In this document: piece after piece, positions 26,076 through 39,026 of the stretch
Layout: each line of letters starts with the position of its first letter
How positions within the stretch are numbered: position 1 is the stretch's first letter
Assembly: GCF_001458295.1 (NCBI RefSeq)
Contig: NZ_CYUD01000009.1
Coordinates: 1-64,000, forward strand
Origin: Ruegeria denitrificans
GTDB lineage: Bacteria > Pseudomonadota > Alphaproteobacteria > Rhodobacterales > Rhodobacteraceae
Length of the DNA stretch: 64,000 nucleotides
Direction of reading: 5' to 3'
The notes under the pieces: model-generated
Told to the model about the DNA's origin: nothing
Databases searched by the model: none
Seen by the model: the letters and a program-made list of their open reading frames with translations, nothing else
Made by a program: the position numbers and the translations under genes

Positions 26076-27815
26076 TCAGTCAAACTCGGGCTCGTCCCGG
26101 TGCAAGTCGCGCACGGCATAGGCTGTATCCTGAGCCTTACTCAGCGTCCACCGGATGCGCGTCGCATACTCCATTGCGCGCCCGGATAGAACGATCTGTT
26201 TTGTCGCGCGAGGCTTTAAACGTCCTTTTTCAAGGTAAACACTTGGTTCAACTGATAATTTTCCCACACCATCATGACGAAACACCCAGATTTCACCGCT
26301 TTTAAGCGCCATCGACACCGCCGCGCCCCCCAGATCAATGGCTGCATCCACGTCAGGATGCAGGTGAAACCGGATGTCAAACCCCACCCCATTCAGGCCC
26401 GAAGCGTCCAGCGCCCGGTCAAACTGCCGCTTGGCCTTGTCAGTGGCGGTCAGCAGAATATCCTCCCCGGTCAGTTCTCGCCCATCAAAACGCAGCTCGA
26501 ACGTGCGCGCATGGGTCAGGCCGAACACTTTGGTGTAACCGTCATGCCCAACCATGAAGCGAGCCCCTTCGAAGGCGTCTTCGAAATCAGTCGGCACGTC
26601 TTCCGGCGCATCGACCAAAGCCTCTCTTTCGCCACCATTCCCCGCCGGTGCCAGACGCGCGCTGGAATATCCGTCCAGGCATAGGGTCGTATGCGAAGGC
26701 GTCGCGCGTCCGGCCCGCCGCCATTCCGTGCCGAAACTTTCGCCCGATCCACAGTTCACAATCAGCGGCCGCCGCCCCGAGGTCACCTCGAACGCCAAGG
26801 TCGAGGCATGAGCATTATAGGATGCCGCCCCTTTTGGCGGCACACTGGCATCGACGATCACACTGGTTCGGGCCGCATAGAGCCGCGCAAACCCCATCGC
26901 CAGCCCGGTCGCGTTCTGCGGGCGAACCCCGCTTTGGGCCAGCGCCTGGTCCAACCGCCCTTCGACCCCGCGCCCACCGCCATGAAAGCGGGCCAGCGCG
27001 CCGTCGGAATGGCGCAAACTGCGCAAGGTCGGTGCCATGCGTTTGATCGCATCGGCTTGCGCACCGGGGGTGCCCCGTCCCTGATCGCTCAGCGCGGCTG
27101 AGGTCCAGGACAGCAGAGTAAACACCTCAAGCAGCTCTTCAGGATTGCGGGTGGAGATGCCGCCCTGTGCGTCGATCTGCCTTTCGCATTCCCTTCCCAG
27201 TGCGCGCAGGGCCGGGTCAGCCATCTGCTCCAGCCCCTTCAGCGCCAGACCGGCCTGAACCAGACCGGCCAGAGCCTCGAACCGGGGCAGTCCCGGCGTG
27301 GCTGCGGACCAGCGTTTGGACAAGAACCAGGTTTGCTGCGCCAGTGCGCGAAAGAACACAGCGGTTTGCTTGTCGTCCATCCCGCGCAGAAGGAAAGCAG
27401 CGTGATTGATCCAGCGCATCACCCGGCGACCGGTCAGATCGGGCGCCCAGCCCGGCCCCTGCCCGCGGCCATGCGTGTCGATCCAGCCCCACACCCAACG
27501 CTGGGCCTTTTCCCGCGCGCGCATATCACCAACGGCGGCCAGATCGTCCAACCAAGCAAAACCATGGCGTTCATTGTCAAAGCCGGTACTGGGTGCGGTC
27601 ACGTCCCACAGGCCAGTATCCTCTGCCTCGACCAGATATCCGGCAAACAGTAGATTTCCGGCAACAAGCTGCCGCCCTCGGGCAAACGATCCCACTGTGC
27701 GCGGTTCGGGCTCGGTCACGAAGCCGATGAAGGCCTTGCGCCGCTGGCTGAGCCGCGCATACAGGCGGTTCTGAAACCGCGTCCACCGGTTTGTCATGGT
27801 ATCTGAATTTGACAT
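26076..27815 (-). CDS. Heparinase II/III family protein
   Basis: A protein of about 579 residues of the heparinase II/III superfamily, with a helical (alpha/alpha) N-terminal part and a beta-sandwich C-terminal domain ([32 protein letters not shown]). No signal peptide is seen. Such genes are regularly found between rsmB and purH in Rhodobacteraceae, and a glycan-lyase-type activity is assumed but not shown. Starts at ATG 27815 or 27797 are possible. The gene lies in a leftward row with purH and lspA. Confidence 0.85.
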   Translation of the reverse strand: MSNSDTMTNRWTRFQNRLYARLSQRRKAFIGFVTEPEPRTVGSFARGRQLVAGNLLFAGYLVEAEDTGLWDVTAPSTGFDNERHGFAWLDDLAAVGDMRAREKAQRWVWGWIDTHGRGQGPGWAPDLTGRRVMRWINHAAFLLRGMDDKQTAVFFRALAQQTWFLSKRWSAATPGLPRFEALAGLVQAGLALKGLEQMADPALRALGRECERQIDAQGGISTRNPEELLEVFTLLSWTSAALSDQGRGTPGAQADAIKRMAPTLRSLRHSDGALARFHGGGRGVEGRLDQALAQSGVRPQNATGLAMGFARLYAARTSVIVDASVPPKGAASYNAHASTLAFEVTSGRRPLIVNCGSGESFGTEWRRAGRATPSHTTLCLDGYSSARLAPAGNGGEREALVDAPEDVPTDFEDAFEGARFMVGHDGYTKVFGLTHARTFELRFDGRELTGEDILLTATDKAKRQFDRALDASGLNGVGFDIRFHLHPDVDAAIDLGGAAVSMALKSGEIWVFRHDGVGKLSVEPSVYLEKGRLKPRATKQIVLSGRAMEYATRIRWTLSKAQDTAYAVRDLHRDEPEFD

Positions 27816-27905
27816 GACGCTCGTTACTCTGCCTCTCGCGCTCTCCTGGCGCCTGAGACCCAACGATAGACCGGTGCGCGCGTCAAGTCATCGAAAAGCG
27901 TGCCG

Positions 27906-29162
27906 TCAGGCGGATTTGTTCAGGCAGGCGATATAGAACCCGTCCATGCCACCGCGATCCACCCAATAATCGGGCCGCAGACGCAGGCCGCCTTCTTCGG
28001 TGATCCAGCTTTGATCCACCCCGGTCACGCCCAGCGCTTCGTGCTCGATACTCATGTCGGGATATTGATCCAGCGCTTCTTCGATCTGTACCTCGCCTTC
28101 GTCGGGCAGCAGGGAACATGTGCAATAGACCAACCGCCCACCGGGTTTGAGCAGAGTCCAGGCATGGGCTAGCATCTGCGCCTGCAGTTCGATCAACCCG
28201 CCGAATTCAGAACCGTCCTTGGCAAAGGGCAGGTCCGGGTGGCGTCGAATGGTGCCAGTGGCCGAACAGGGCGCGTCCAGCAGGATGGCGTCGTACTGGC
28301 CTTGATGTTCCAGCGCGTCGCCCGCGATGACCTGCGCCTTTAAGCCAGTGCGATTGAGGTTCTCGCGCACCCGTTCCAGCCGGGAATCCGAGATATCCAG
28401 AGCCGTCACCTTAGCCCCGGCAGCCGCCAGTTGCAGTGTCTTGCCCCCCGGCGCGGCGCAGAGGTCCAGCACGGTTTCCCCAGCCTTCGGCGCCAGAATA
28501 CGCACCGGCAAGGCCGCCGCCGCGTCTTGCACCCACCAATCGCCCTGATCAAATCCCGGCAGGGCCGAAACCTGCCCCGGGTCCTGTATGCGCATCGAGC
28601 CCGTCGGTAACGCCTCACCCGGCCCCGATGCCCCCGGTTTCAGCGTCAGGTCCAGCGGTGCACCTGAGAAATGTGCCTGTTCCATGCTTGCAACGGCCTC
28701 AGCGCCCCAGGCCATAATCAGCGGCCCGCGCAGCCATTCCGGAAGGCGCGGCACCCGCATTTTGGGCCATGCATCCGGTCCTTCGGCGGCAACCTTGCGC
28801 AGCACGGCGTTGACCAGCCCTTTAAGCCGACCATGCTTGCGCGACCGCCCTACGATCTCGACCATCGAGTTGACGACACCATGCGCGGCCTCTCCGTGGC
28901 ACAACTCAACCGCGCCAAGGCGCAGGGCGTTGTGGACCGTTAGCGCAGGTGTCCGGTTCAGGTGATTGTCCAGCAGACGGTCAGCACGTTCCAGCCCACG
29001 CAGAGTTTGCAGGGCCAGACGCTGCGCCCGCGCGCGGTCTTCGGGGCCCAGCCGATCCAGCGCCCCTGCGGCCAGGCATTCCGACAATAGCCGTCCCTCG
29101 CCCAAAATCTGATCCAGCAGATAGATCGCGCTGCGTCGCGCCGCCGTTGCGTTGTCGGACAT
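27906..29162 (-). CDS. rsmB: 16S rRNA m5C methyltransferase (RsmB/NOP family)
   Basis: A 418-residue RsmB-type enzyme. The N-terminal NusB-like domain (about 1-140) contains ALRLGAVELCHGEAAHGVVN. The Rossmann methyltransferase domain has VLDLCAAPGGKTLQLA, the DAPCSATGTIRRHPDL motif with one catalytic Cys, and the nucleophile in VYCTCSLLPDEGE. RsmB makes 5-methylcytosine at position 967 of 16S rRNA. It is leftward and divergent from the small SDHAF4-like gene; 90 bases separate it from the heparinase-like gene downstream. Confidence 0.92.
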   Translation of the reverse strand: MSDNATAARRSAIYLLDQILGEGRLLSECLAAGALDRLGPEDRARAQRLALQTLRGLERADRLLDNHLNRTPALTVHNALRLGAVELCHGEAAHGVVNSMVEIVGRSRKHGRLKGLVNAVLRKVAAEGPDAWPKMRVPRLPEWLRGPLIMAWGAEAVASMEQAHFSGAPLDLTLKPGASGPGEALPTGSMRIQDPGQVSALPGFDQGDWWVQDAAAALPVRILAPKAGETVLDLCAAPGGKTLQLAAAGAKVTALDISDSRLERVRENLNRTGLKAQVIAGDALEHQGQYDAILLDAPCSATGTIRRHPDLPFAKDGSEFGGLIELQAQMLAHAWTLLKPGGRLVYCTCSLLPDEGEVQIEEALDQYPDMSIEHEALGVTGVDQSWITEEGGLRLRPDYWVDRGGMDGFYIACLNKSA

Positions 29163-29251
29163 GGAACCGCCTTTGAATTATCTTCCGCCTGCATTGCCAA
29201 GGGCGGACGCGGGCGTATATCAAGCCCGTGCACGGAAAGGAACCCGATGTC

Positions 29252-29446
29252 ATGCCCGACACCACAAATGACGCCCGCAAAGACCTGCCGCCTGCCGCCC
29301 AGCGCGCGCTGGCCGAAGCCGAAGAGCGTCGCAAAAAGGCAGAAGTTGAGGCAGAAGAGATGCCCAAGGAACTGGGTGGGCGCGACGGCCCTGACCCGGC
29401 CCGCTTTGGCGATTGGGAGAAGAAGGGCATCGCAATAGACTTTTAA
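29252..29446 (+). CDS. DUF1674 protein, SDHAF4-like (succinate dehydrogenase assembly)
   Basis: A 64-residue protein starting at ATG 29252 (MPDTTNDARKDLPPAAQRAL) after aaagga; the longer reading begins with GTG 29228. A charged helix (AEAEERRKKAEVEAEEMPKE) is followed by the conserved C-terminal motif ELGGRDGPDPARFGDWEKKGIAIDF. That ending defines DUF1674, the family of mitochondrial SDHAF4, which helps mature flavinylated succinate dehydrogenase. It stands alone, divergent from rsmB, and ends five bases before the convergent LysR gene. Confidence 0.86.
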   Translation: MPDTTNDARKDLPPAAQRALAEAEERRKKAEVEAEEMPKELGGRDGPDPARFGDWEKKGIAIDF

Positions 29447-29450
29447 GCGC

Positions 29451-32124
<2,674 letters not shown>

Positions 32125-32128
<4 letters not shown>

Positions 32129-32793
32129 ACGCCCCCGAATATATCTTTGAGGCCAGCACAAAACCGTCCCTGCCCTGGCACGAAGTGCCTCTAATCCGGG
32201 CCACAGACGCATCGGTCAACGGTTATGGCTGTCTGGTCGATGATCCGGACAGCTTCGAGATCGAAATCGCTCGCTGGCCCCAACAAGGTTGGCGGCCGAT
32301 TGACGAAGGCACCGGGGATGAAGGCGGCTGGGTCGAAGGCACATTCAAATGCGATTGGCAGGGCGACGTGCTGTACGGTGAGAACGAGGCGGTCAAAGGC
32401 CACTACGTTTTGGGCTGGTCCGCCGACCCACAACAGGCACAGACCGACCAGCAAACCGCGCCACGTGATCAGGTGCTGCTGTGGCATATGAATTATCACC
32501 CAGATGGCGGACAGATGTTCTGGCCGCTGGACAACAAACCCTTCATCGTTCCCGCAGCGCTGCCCGGCGACAACCTGACGCCGGACAAAGTAGTGGCTTT
32601 CTGGTGCGATGGCTCGCGAGGTCTCTATATCCATCCCGGCATCTGGCATGAGGGGATTTTTCCCGTCGAAGACAATCAACGGTTCCTCGACCGGCAGGGC
32701 CGGGTCCACGCCCGCGTCAGCGCCGATATCGGCACGGAATTCGGCGTTTATCTGGCCTGTCCACTGCGTGAAGATAGGATCAAGGATCTGTAA
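32125..32793 (+). CDS. Ureidoglycolate lyase-family protein in the tmp operon
   Basis: A 222-residue protein resembling ureidoglycolate lyase (AllA fold, cupin-related), with the conserved C-terminal region YIHPGIWHEGIFPVED and motif WPLDNKPFIVPAALPG. Ureidoglycolate is a purine-breakdown intermediate, and no other allantoin genes are seen, so the annotated activity is doubtful in this setting. Its start overlaps the tmpB stop by four bases, tying it to phosphonate use. It could act on a substrate analogue, a side product or a hydrated intermediate of the two oxygenases; none of this is shown. Confidence 0.8.
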
Positions 32794-32890
32794 CTGCTCT
32801 TCCGGAAAACTGTCTTCAGAAACCCTTAACCCTTAGCCGAAACATCTGTGATACTCTGATGCCACGTCCAACAGGCACGGGAGGTATCCG

Positions 32891-33748
32891 ATGGGATGGA
32901 ACAGGCGCAAAGTTGTCCAGCTGGGAACCGCAGCAACGGTCGGAACCTTGTTACCGCGGGTTGCGGCAGCGGCGACAGACCAGAATGAGGCGTTCGAACA
33001 AGAATTCGGCAAAACGATCGATCATCTGAGAAAAACGTTCTTGGGGCTTGGTTTCAACGAAGCTGCGCCGCTTTCCATTGCCTCCGGACGCGATGATTTT
33101 AACGAGGGGCTGCGGCATGATTTCGATCAATCCGCGCTGCCCTCGAACGCCTTTGTCATTCAACCGCTGGCGCGGGTTGCCGATGTGGATGAAAAATCGC
33201 GTGCCGACGTTTTGCCCCTGTTTCATGAGGTCGGCTGTCACCCTGCGGACGCTGATGGTCAGACCACGACGCGCCTGATGTTGCGCATTTTGACCGAAGG
33301 GTTTGACCTTGATCCAGCCCGCATTGCCTTTGTCAGCGTACCGCAGTCTGAGGACATGCGCGCGGTGCTGGACGAGATGGCCCTGCCCTTTACCGAAAAA
33401 GTTCTGCTGCGCGATGAGGCCGAGGCCCTGGCGGCCCGCGATGCCTCGGGCTTTTTCTTCCCGGATCCGTTTGGCGATGCCTACATCGTGACGATGGGTG
33501 TCTATTACCGCGTCGGTGGTACAAATGAATCCGCCCCCGCCGCCTATCCCCCGTCAGCCAACTGGACCGAGATCGGCGAGATCGTGATCGGAGGTGAGGC
33601 TGCCCCCCTAGGCATTTCCATCGGGTCCGAGCGCCTTACCTATGCCCGAACCGGCCAGTACCCGACATGGGATCAGCGATTGGGGCTTCTCTTTGCAGCG
33701 GCAGAACAGGACGGCGCAGAACCGCCCGGTCTGACCGCATTTCGCTGA
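32891..33748 (+). CDS. Tat-exported protein resembling a degenerate alanyl-tRNA synthetase core
   Basis: A 285-residue protein with a likely twin-arginine signal (WNRRKVVQLGTAATVGTLL, then AAAA). The mature part is not a familiar enzyme, but its segment order looks like the class II AlaRS aminoacylation core: a start DHLRKTFLGLGFNEA, PLFHEVGCHP near 110-120, and a late SIGSERLTYARTGQYPTWDQ like the TGxGLER motif 3 of AlaRS. If so it is an exported, probably inactive relative. The gap of 97 bases after the previous gene makes it its own unit. The resemblance is from reading only and needs a profile search. Confidence 0.7.
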   Translation: MGWNRRKVVQLGTAATVGTLLPRVAAAATDQNEAFEQEFGKTIDHLRKTFLGLGFNEAAPLSIASGRDDFNEGLRHDFDQSALPSNAFVIQPLARVADVDEKSRADVLPLFHEVGCHPADADGQTTTRLMLRILTEGFDLDPARIAFVSVPQSEDMRAVLDEMALPFTEKVLLRDEAEALAARDASGFFFPDPFGDAYIVTMGVYYRVGGTNESAPAAYPPSANWTEIGEIVIGGEAAPLGISIGSERLTYARTGQYPTWDQRLGLLFAAAEQDGAEPPGLTAFR

Positions 33749-33754
33749 ACGGGG

Positions 33755-34564
33755 TTACAGCCCCAGCACATCCACCATGTCATACTGACCGGGGGCCTTG
33801 CCCTGCCCCCATAGCGCCGCTTTTAGGGCACCGCGAGCAAAGATGGCGCGGTCGGTGGCCAGATGGCGCAGCACAATGCGTTCACCTGGGGCGGCGAACA
33901 GCACGTCATGCTCACCTACGATGTCTCCACCGCGAATGGCGTGAAAGCCGATGTCACCGCGTTTACGGGCCCCAGTGATGCCGTCGCGCCCTCGGTCGGA
34001 CACGTCGGCCAGATTGACCCCCCGTCCTTCGGCAGCGGCCTCACCCAGCATCAGCGCGGTGCCCGAAGGCGCATCGACCTTGTGGTGATGGTGGCCTTCG
34101 ATCACTTCGATGTCGAAATCCTCATCCAGTGCAGCCGCAACTTTCTTGGTCAGTTGCACCAGCAGGTTGACTCCAAGGCTCATGTTCCCTGCGCGCACGA
34201 TGACAGCGTGGCGCGAGGCCGGTTCCAGCGCCGCAATTTGCTCGTCAGACATTCCGGTGGTGCCGATCACGTGTACACAACGCGCCTGCGCTGCCAGCGC
34301 GGCAAATTCCAGCGTCGCCTCGGGCGCAGTGAAATCGATCACCGCCTGCGCCTGCGAGAACGCCTCGAGCGGGTCATCGGTGACGGTGACGCCCACCGCC
34401 TGACCACCCATCGCCTTGCCCACATCCTGACCGATCCAGTCATGGCCCTTGCGCTCGACCACACCGACCAGACGCGCCTGGTCGCTGTCAGTGACGGTCT
34501 TGATCAGCATCTGCCCCATACGGCCCGAAGCCCCTGTGATGACGATCCCCGGTATATGGGTCAT
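33755..34564 (-). CDS. dapB: 4-hydroxy-tetrahydrodipicolinate reductase
   Basis: A 269-residue DapB that reduces hydroxy-tetrahydrodipicolinate with NAD(P)H in lysine and diaminopimelate synthesis. The nucleotide loop is [13 protein letters not shown] (about 9-21), followed by [14 protein letters not shown], and the catalytic His/Lys region is [19 protein letters not shown]. The C-terminal [18 protein letters not shown] is also conserved. It is convergent with the Tat protein gene and divergent from rbfA, with 89 bases between. Confidence 0.96.
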   Translation of the reverse strand: MTHIPGIVITGASGRMGQMLIKTVTDSDQARLVGVVERKGHDWIGQDVGKAMGGQAVGVTVTDDPLEAFSQAQAVIDFTAPEATLEFAALAAQARCVHVIGTTGMSDEQIAALEPASRHAVIVRAGNMSLGVNLLVQLTKKVAAALDEDFDIEVIEGHHHHKVDAPSGTALMLGEAAAEGRGVNLADVSDRGRDGITGARKRGDIGFHAIRGGDIVGEHDVLFAAPGERIVLRHLATDRAIFARGALKAALWGQGKAPGQYDMVDVLGL

Positions 34565-34653
34565 AGCGCTGGTCCTTTCTAAAGTCGGCTCAAAGCCTCC
34601 TAACCCGTTCGCGCCCGCTTGGCAAAGCCCTGCTTTGGGCTTAGATCGGGGTT

Positions 34654-35049
34654 ATGGCAAAGAACAAATTCCACGATGGCCCCGGCCCGTCCCAACGACA
34701 ACTGCGTGTCGGCGAACTGATCCGCCGCACTCTGTCCGAGGTTCTGGCACGCGGAGATGTCCACGACCCCGACCTGAACCGCATGTCGATCACTGTGGGT
34801 GAGGTGCGCACCTCGCCCGATCTGAAGATCGCCACTGCCTTTGTGCTGCCGCTGGGCGGCAAAGGGCAAGAGGACGTAATTGAACTGCTGGCCCGCAACA
34901 AGGGCGAGTTGCGGCGCATGGTCGGCAAGAAGCTTAACCTGAAATTCTCGCCCGATTTGCGGTTCCGTCTGGATGACACGTTTGACCGACTGGACGATAC
35001 CCGCCGCATGTTCAGCCAGGACGCGGTGCGCCGCGATCTGGACGAGTGA
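34654..35049 (+). CDS. rbfA: 30S ribosome-binding factor A
   Basis: A 131-residue RbfA, a KH-fold late assembly factor of the 30S subunit. [19 protein letters not shown] at the start and the [20 protein letters not shown] ending are characteristic. The stop overlaps the start of the next gene by three bases. It is divergent from dapB, and truB, another translation-related gene, follows one gene later in the same direction, the arrangement typical of Rhodobacteraceae. Confidence 0.95.
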   Translation: MAKNKFHDGPGPSQRQLRVGELIRRTLSEVLARGDVHDPDLNRMSITVGEVRTSPDLKIATAFVLPLGGKGQEDVIELLARNKGELRRMVGKKLNLKFSPDLRFRLDDTFDRLDDTRRMFSQDAVRRDLDE

Positions 35050-35789
35050 TCCGCACGCTGGCCACGCTGGGCGCGGTCCTTTGGGCTGCGCAGGCTGGGG
35101 CGGTCACCTGCGAAAAGCTGACGCACGAGGATAAGCGGTACACCGTTTGCGAGGTGGATGCCGCCAGTGAAGACCTGCGCCTGTTTCTGAACGATGAAAA
35201 CGGTGACCTTCTGGGGCATTTCTCATCGGTGAACGAGGCGCTTGAACCCGGTGGCAAGCGTCTGGCCTTTGCGATGAACGCGGGCATGTATCACGACGAC
35301 CGATCACCTGTCGGCCATTATGTCGAAGAGGGCGAAGAGGTCATGCGCGTGATCCCGAACCCCGGCCCCGGCAATTTTGGCTTGCTGCCCAATGGCGTGT
35401 TCTGCATCCGTGACGGTCGCGCCGATGTGTTCGAAACACTGGATTTCGTCGATCAGGCCCCCGACTGCCGCTTTGCCACCCAATCCGGCCCGATGCTGGT
35501 CATCGACGGAGAGCTGCACCCGCGTTTTCTGCCCGATTCGACCTCGCTTTATGTGCGCAACGGGGTGGGCACCAGCGCTGACGGCTCGCGCGCGGTGTTT
35601 GCGATTTCTGAGGATTACGTCACCTTTCACGAATTCGGCAGCCTATTCCGCGATGTGCTGGAAACGCCGAATGCGCTATTCTTCGATGGCAACATCTCAC
35701 GGATGTATGACCGGGCCAGCAACCGCTCTGACGTTGGCTTTTCGCTGGGGCCAATCGTGGGTGTGGTCGAAGAGACGCCCGGAAATTGA
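35046..35789 (+). CDS. Exported phosphodiester glycosidase family protein (DUF2233)
   Basis: A 247-residue protein starting with GTG 35046, inside the rbfA stop, with a signal peptide ([20 protein letters not shown]). The mature chain has [26 protein letters not shown] and later [11 protein letters not shown], typical of the NAGPA-like phosphodiester glycosidase fold, known from the mannose 6-phosphate uncovering enzyme. The bacterial substrate is unknown. Conserved cysteines pair possibly as Cys in [14 protein letters not shown]. It sits between rbfA and truB and is translationally coupled to rbfA. Confidence 0.86.
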   Translation: MIRTLATLGAVLWAAQAGAVTCEKLTHEDKRYTVCEVDAASEDLRLFLNDENGDLLGHFSSVNEALEPGGKRLAFAMNAGMYHDDRSPVGHYVEEGEEVMRVIPNPGPGNFGLLPNGVFCIRDGRADVFETLDFVDQAPDCRFATQSGPMLVIDGELHPRFLPDSTSLYVRNGVGTSADGSRAVFAISEDYVTFHEFGSLFRDVLETPNALFFDGNISRMYDRASNRSDVGFSLGPIVGVVEETPGN

Positions 35790-35843
35790 CAGGAACCGGG
35801 TGATCCGTTAGGTCGCGCGCCTCAGCAAAGGGCAAGGTGCAAG

Positions 35844-36749
35844 ATGGGACGTAAACGCAAGGGTCGTGACATTTCCGGCTGGCTGGTGGTGGACAAGCCT
35901 GCGGGCATGACCTCGACCGCGGTGGTCAACAAGGTGCGCTGGGCAATGGATGCCAAGAAAGCGGGCCATGCGGGCACACTGGACCCCGAGGCGACCGGCG
36001 TTCTGGCTGTCGCTCTGGGTGAGGCGACCAAGACCGTTCCCTACATCACCGATGCGCTGAAAGCCTACACATTCACCGTGCGTCTGGGTCAGGCCACCAA
36101 CACCGACGATGCCGAGGGTGAAGTGATTGCACAAAGCGATGCGCGCCCCTCGGATGACGACATCAAACAGGCACTTGCCCCATTTCTGGGCGATATCATG
36201 CAGGTTCCACCCAAGTTTTCAGCCGTGAAGATCGACGGCCAGCGCGCCTATAAATTGGCCCGCGATGGTGAGGATGTGGAACTGACCGCGCGTCCCTTGT
36301 GGGTTGAGGAACTGATCCTCGTCGACCGCCCTGATGAAGACCACGTTGTTCTGGAAATGACCTGTGGCAAAGGTGGCTATGTCCGTTCGATCGCCCGCGA
36401 TTTGGGGGCAACGCTGGGATGCCATGGCCACGTCAAGGTACTGCGCCGCATCTGGTCCGGCCCATTCGAGGCCCAAGACGGGCTGAGCATCGAACAGATC
36501 GACGAGATGGCGAAGACCACTGCGCTGGACGACTACCTGCACCCGCTGGAAACCGGTCTGTCGGATCTGCCCGAGCTGAAATGCACCCCCGAAGGCGCAA
36601 CCCGCCTGCGCAATGGCAACCCCGGCATGGTGCTGGCGTCCGACGTGGAATACGGCGATGAGGCGTGGGCCTCGCTCGATGGCAAGGCGGTCGCGGTGGG
36701 CATCTACAAATCCGGCGAATTGCATCCCAGCCGGGTGTTCGTCGCCTGA
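35844..36749 (+). CDS. truB: tRNA pseudouridine(55) synthase
   Basis: A 301-residue TruB that makes pseudouridine 55 in the T loop of tRNAs. The catalytic Asp47 is in [18 protein letters not shown]; other motifs are [31 protein letters not shown] and [12 protein letters not shown]. It follows rbfA and the DUF2233 gene on the same strand, as expected. A DUF1643 gene begins 21 bases beyond its stop. Confidence 0.96.
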   Translation: MGRKRKGRDISGWLVVDKPAGMTSTAVVNKVRWAMDAKKAGHAGTLDPEATGVLAVALGEATKTVPYITDALKAYTFTVRLGQATNTDDAEGEVIAQSDARPSDDDIKQALAPFLGDIMQVPPKFSAVKIDGQRAYKLARDGEDVELTARPLWVEELILVDRPDEDHVVLEMTCGKGGYVRSIARDLGATLGCHGHVKVLRRIWSGPFEAQDGLSIEQIDEMAKTTALDDYLHPLETGLSDLPELKCTPEGATRLRNGNPGMVLASDVEYGDEAWASLDGKAVAVGIYKSGELHPSRVFVA

Positions 36750-36770
36750 ACCACGTGTTAGGCGGTGGGC

Positions 36771-37274
36771 ATGATCACCCGTTCCCATACCAAGGGCGAT
36801 GCGCCCTCGACCGCCATTTATTCTGACTGCGAGCACTATCGCTATAGCCTGACCCGCATCTGGGACGCGTCAGGGCGCAAGGCGCTGTTCGTGATGCTGA
36901 ACCCCTCGACCGCGACCGAGGTGCAGAACGACCCCACGGTGGAACGCTGCGAACGCCGCGCGCGGGCGCTGGGCTTCGGGGCGTTTCAGGTGACCAACAT
37001 CTTTGCCTGGCGCGACACCGACCCGCGCAAGATGCGCGCCGCTGCTGACCCTGTGGGCCCCGCGAATGACGCAGCGATTTTGGACGGCGTTGAATGGGCT
37101 GATCAGGTCATCGCTGCCTGGGGCACCCACGGCACCCATCTGGAGCGCGGCCCGGCGGTTGAAACCCTGCTGCGCGATACCGGCCAGCCGCTGTTTCATC
37201 TGGGGCTGACCAAGGGCGGGCATCCGAAACATCCGCTCTATATCGCCTATACCCAGCAACCCGAACCGTGGTGA
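36771..37274 (+). CDS. DUF1643 domain protein
   Basis: A 167-residue protein of the DUF1643 family, with LFVMLNPSTATEVQNDPTVERC near residues 40-60, FQVTNIFAWRDTDP and the later LGLTKGGHPKHPLYI. The ATG at 36771 lies six bases after an in-frame GTG. Members are cytosolic and of unknown function; a nucleoside- or RNA-related role has no support here. It follows truB on the same strand with a short gap, so it may be co-transcribed. Confidence 0.86.
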   Translation: MITRSHTKGDAPSTAIYSDCEHYRYSLTRIWDASGRKALFVMLNPSTATEVQNDPTVERCERRARALGFGAFQVTNIFAWRDTDPRKMRAAADPVGPANDAAILDGVEWADQVIAAWGTHGTHLERGPAVETLLRDTGQPLFHLGLTKGGHPKHPLYIAYTQQPEPW

Positions 37275-37368
37275 CAAAAGGTTAACCACAAGATCAGCTT
37301 GGCTTTGACCAAGCGCTTGATCGCATGAGATATTTACCCTCGGGGCAATACGTTCACGGAGGGTTCCC

Positions 37369-38388
37369 ATGTTTCTGATCGGATTGCTGGGTCTGGCCGC
37401 CGTTGGCGGCGCGGCGTATGCCATAAGCGACGCGTTTGTCCCCGATGACACGCCCGAGGATGACGACAGAATCGATGATCAGCCCGACGCCGTCTCTGAA
37501 GACAATTTCCTCGAGATCGACGAAGATCCGGCCCTGACCGAGATCGCCGCGGAAGATCCGGAACCATCTACCGGAACCCTCCTATCCGAATTCGAAGGCG
37601 ATCTGGTCATTGCAGGAACCGAAGAAACAGACGTACTGACAGGGCAGGACGGGGATGACCAAATCAACGGATACGGCGCGGACGACACCATCAACGGCGG
37701 TGCCGGAAATGATGTGCTGTATGCCGGTGACGGCGTCGATATCGTCTCGGGCGGTGAGGGTGACGACATACTGCATGGCGAGGACGGGGATGACTTGCTG
37801 GCCGGGGATGAAGACGACGATACCCTTTATGGTCATTTCGGCGCGGATCGACTGGAAGGGGGCGAAGGTGAAGACACGCTCTATGGCGGGCAGGACGATG
37901 ACACCCTTGAAGGTGGCGAAGGCGATGATGCGCTGCACGGTGGTTATGGCGACGACATCCTGGACGGTGGCACGGGTGAGGATGTTCTGTTCGGGGGCGA
38001 GGGCGACGACATTCTGACCGGTGAAGAAGAGGATGACGCCGTCGATTTCCTGAATGGCGGTGCCGGGGATGATACGATTTTGGCCGATAGCGGCGACATT
38101 GTCACCGGAGGCGTCGGCGCGGATGACATCATCCTCACCCCCGAGGCCGAGGATGAAGCGGTGACCGTGATGGATTTCCAACCCGGTCAGGATAAGCTGT
38201 TCGTATCATGGGACGGTCCGGAAGACCCTGATATCCAGATCGAAACGGATGCTGAGAACGAGAACCTGACCCATGTGCTGATCGACGGGCAGGATGTGGC
38301 GCAGCTGCTGGGGGTTGAAGGCATGACCGCCGACGACATCCAACTGATCGCCGAAGCCGAACTGGCGCAATTGACCGCCTTGGGGTAG
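37369..38388 (+). CDS. Membrane-anchored RTX calcium-binding protein
   Basis: A 339-residue, very acidic protein. It begins with a hydrophobic signal/anchor (MFLIGLLGLAAVGGAAYAI), then an acidic linker (residues 25-75), then about 12 or more nonapeptide repeats of the GGxGxDxLx type (about 85-240, e.g. GGAGNDVLYAGDGVD), which form calcium-binding beta rolls. The C-terminal domain (about 255-339) ends MTADDIQLIAEAELAQL. Such short RTX proteins are common in the Roseobacter group; no protease or lipase motif is present. ATG 37369 follows cggaggg. Confidence 0.85.
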   Translation: MFLIGLLGLAAVGGAAYAISDAFVPDDTPEDDDRIDDQPDAVSEDNFLEIDEDPALTEIAAEDPEPSTGTLLSEFEGDLVIAGTEETDVLTGQDGDDQINGYGADDTINGGAGNDVLYAGDGVDIVSGGEGDDILHGEDGDDLLAGDEDDDTLYGHFGADRLEGGEGEDTLYGGQDDDTLEGGEGDDALHGGYGDDILDGGTGEDVLFGGEGDDILTGEEEDDAVDFLNGGAGDDTILADSGDIVTGGVGADDIILTPEAEDEAVTVMDFQPGQDKLFVSWDGPEDPDIQIETDAENENLTHVLIDGQDVAQLLGVEGMTADDIQLIAEAELAQLTALG

Positions 38389-38531
38389 GCCGACAGAATC
38401 CTTTTGCTATTTTCCGAGAATACGCTTATACGCGCCCATCCGCATCGGAATCGGTGCGGTTTTCTCCATGGGCCTGTGCTGGACGACATCCCGGCCTGCG
38501 CCATCAACTCTAACCTTTAAAGGAGACCCCG

Positions 38532-38801
38532 ATGTCGATTACTGCCGCTGAAAAAGCACGCGTCATGAAAGAATTCGCAACCAAGGATGGCGACACCGGT
38601 TCGCCTGAAGTCCAGGTTGCTGTCCTGACCTCGCGCATCACCACCCTGACCGAGCATTTCAAGACCCACAAAAAAGACAACCACGGTCGTCGCGGTCTGC
38701 TGAAAATGGTCGCCCAGCGCCGTAAACTGCTGGACTACCTGAAGGGCAAGGAAGAAGCGCGCTATCAAGACCTGATCAAAAAGCTGGGCATCCGCCGTTA
38801 A
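38532..38801 (+). CDS. rpsO: 30S ribosomal protein S15
   Basis: An 89-residue S15: [36 protein letters not shown]... with [26 protein letters not shown]. Start ATG 38532 follows aaaggaga. S15 is often followed directly by pnp, but here pnp lies about 3.8 kb downstream beyond two leftward genes. A strong terminator follows at 38831. Confidence 0.98.
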   Translation: MSITAAEKARVMKEFATKDGDTGSPEVQVAVLTSRITTLTEHFKTHKKDNHGRRGLLKMVAQRRKLLDYLKGKEEARYQDLIKKLGIRR

Positions 38802-38830
38802 ATTCGGTTCCTGCCGCTATTAGATTTCAG

Positions 38831-38859
38831 ACGCCCGCCATTTTGGCGGGCGTTTTTTT
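38831..38859 (+). terminator. Intrinsic terminator of rpsO
   Basis: ACGCCCGCCA, loop TTTT, then GGCGGGCGT followed by seven T, a strong Rho-independent terminator 29 bases after the S15 stop. Confidence 0.9.
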
Positions 38860-38974
38860 AGAAATGCCACAGAACTGCTCTTCGCGGTATAAGCAGCACC
38901 AGGGCCTGATAACGGCATCTAACCCGTATTGATGAAGCTGTTATCGCGCCAAAGATACCTGGCATGTTAAAAAT

Positions 38975-39001
38975 AGTGAAAAACCCCGCTTTGGCGGGGT
39001 T
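38975..39001 (-). terminator. Intrinsic terminator of the YbaK-like gene
   Basis: AACCCCGC (38982-38989) and GCGGGGTT (38994-39001) form a perfect eight-base stem. On the minus strand it is followed by TTTTTC, 26 bases past the stop of the leftward deacylase gene. Confidence 0.82.
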
Positions 39002-39026
39002 AATCAGTGAAGAAGTACACCGGAGC

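Noticed and set aside
37640-38140. Tandem repeat DNA in the RTX gene as a CRISPR-like array
   Set aside because: The repeats are coding, degenerate at the DNA level and explained by RTX nonapeptides.
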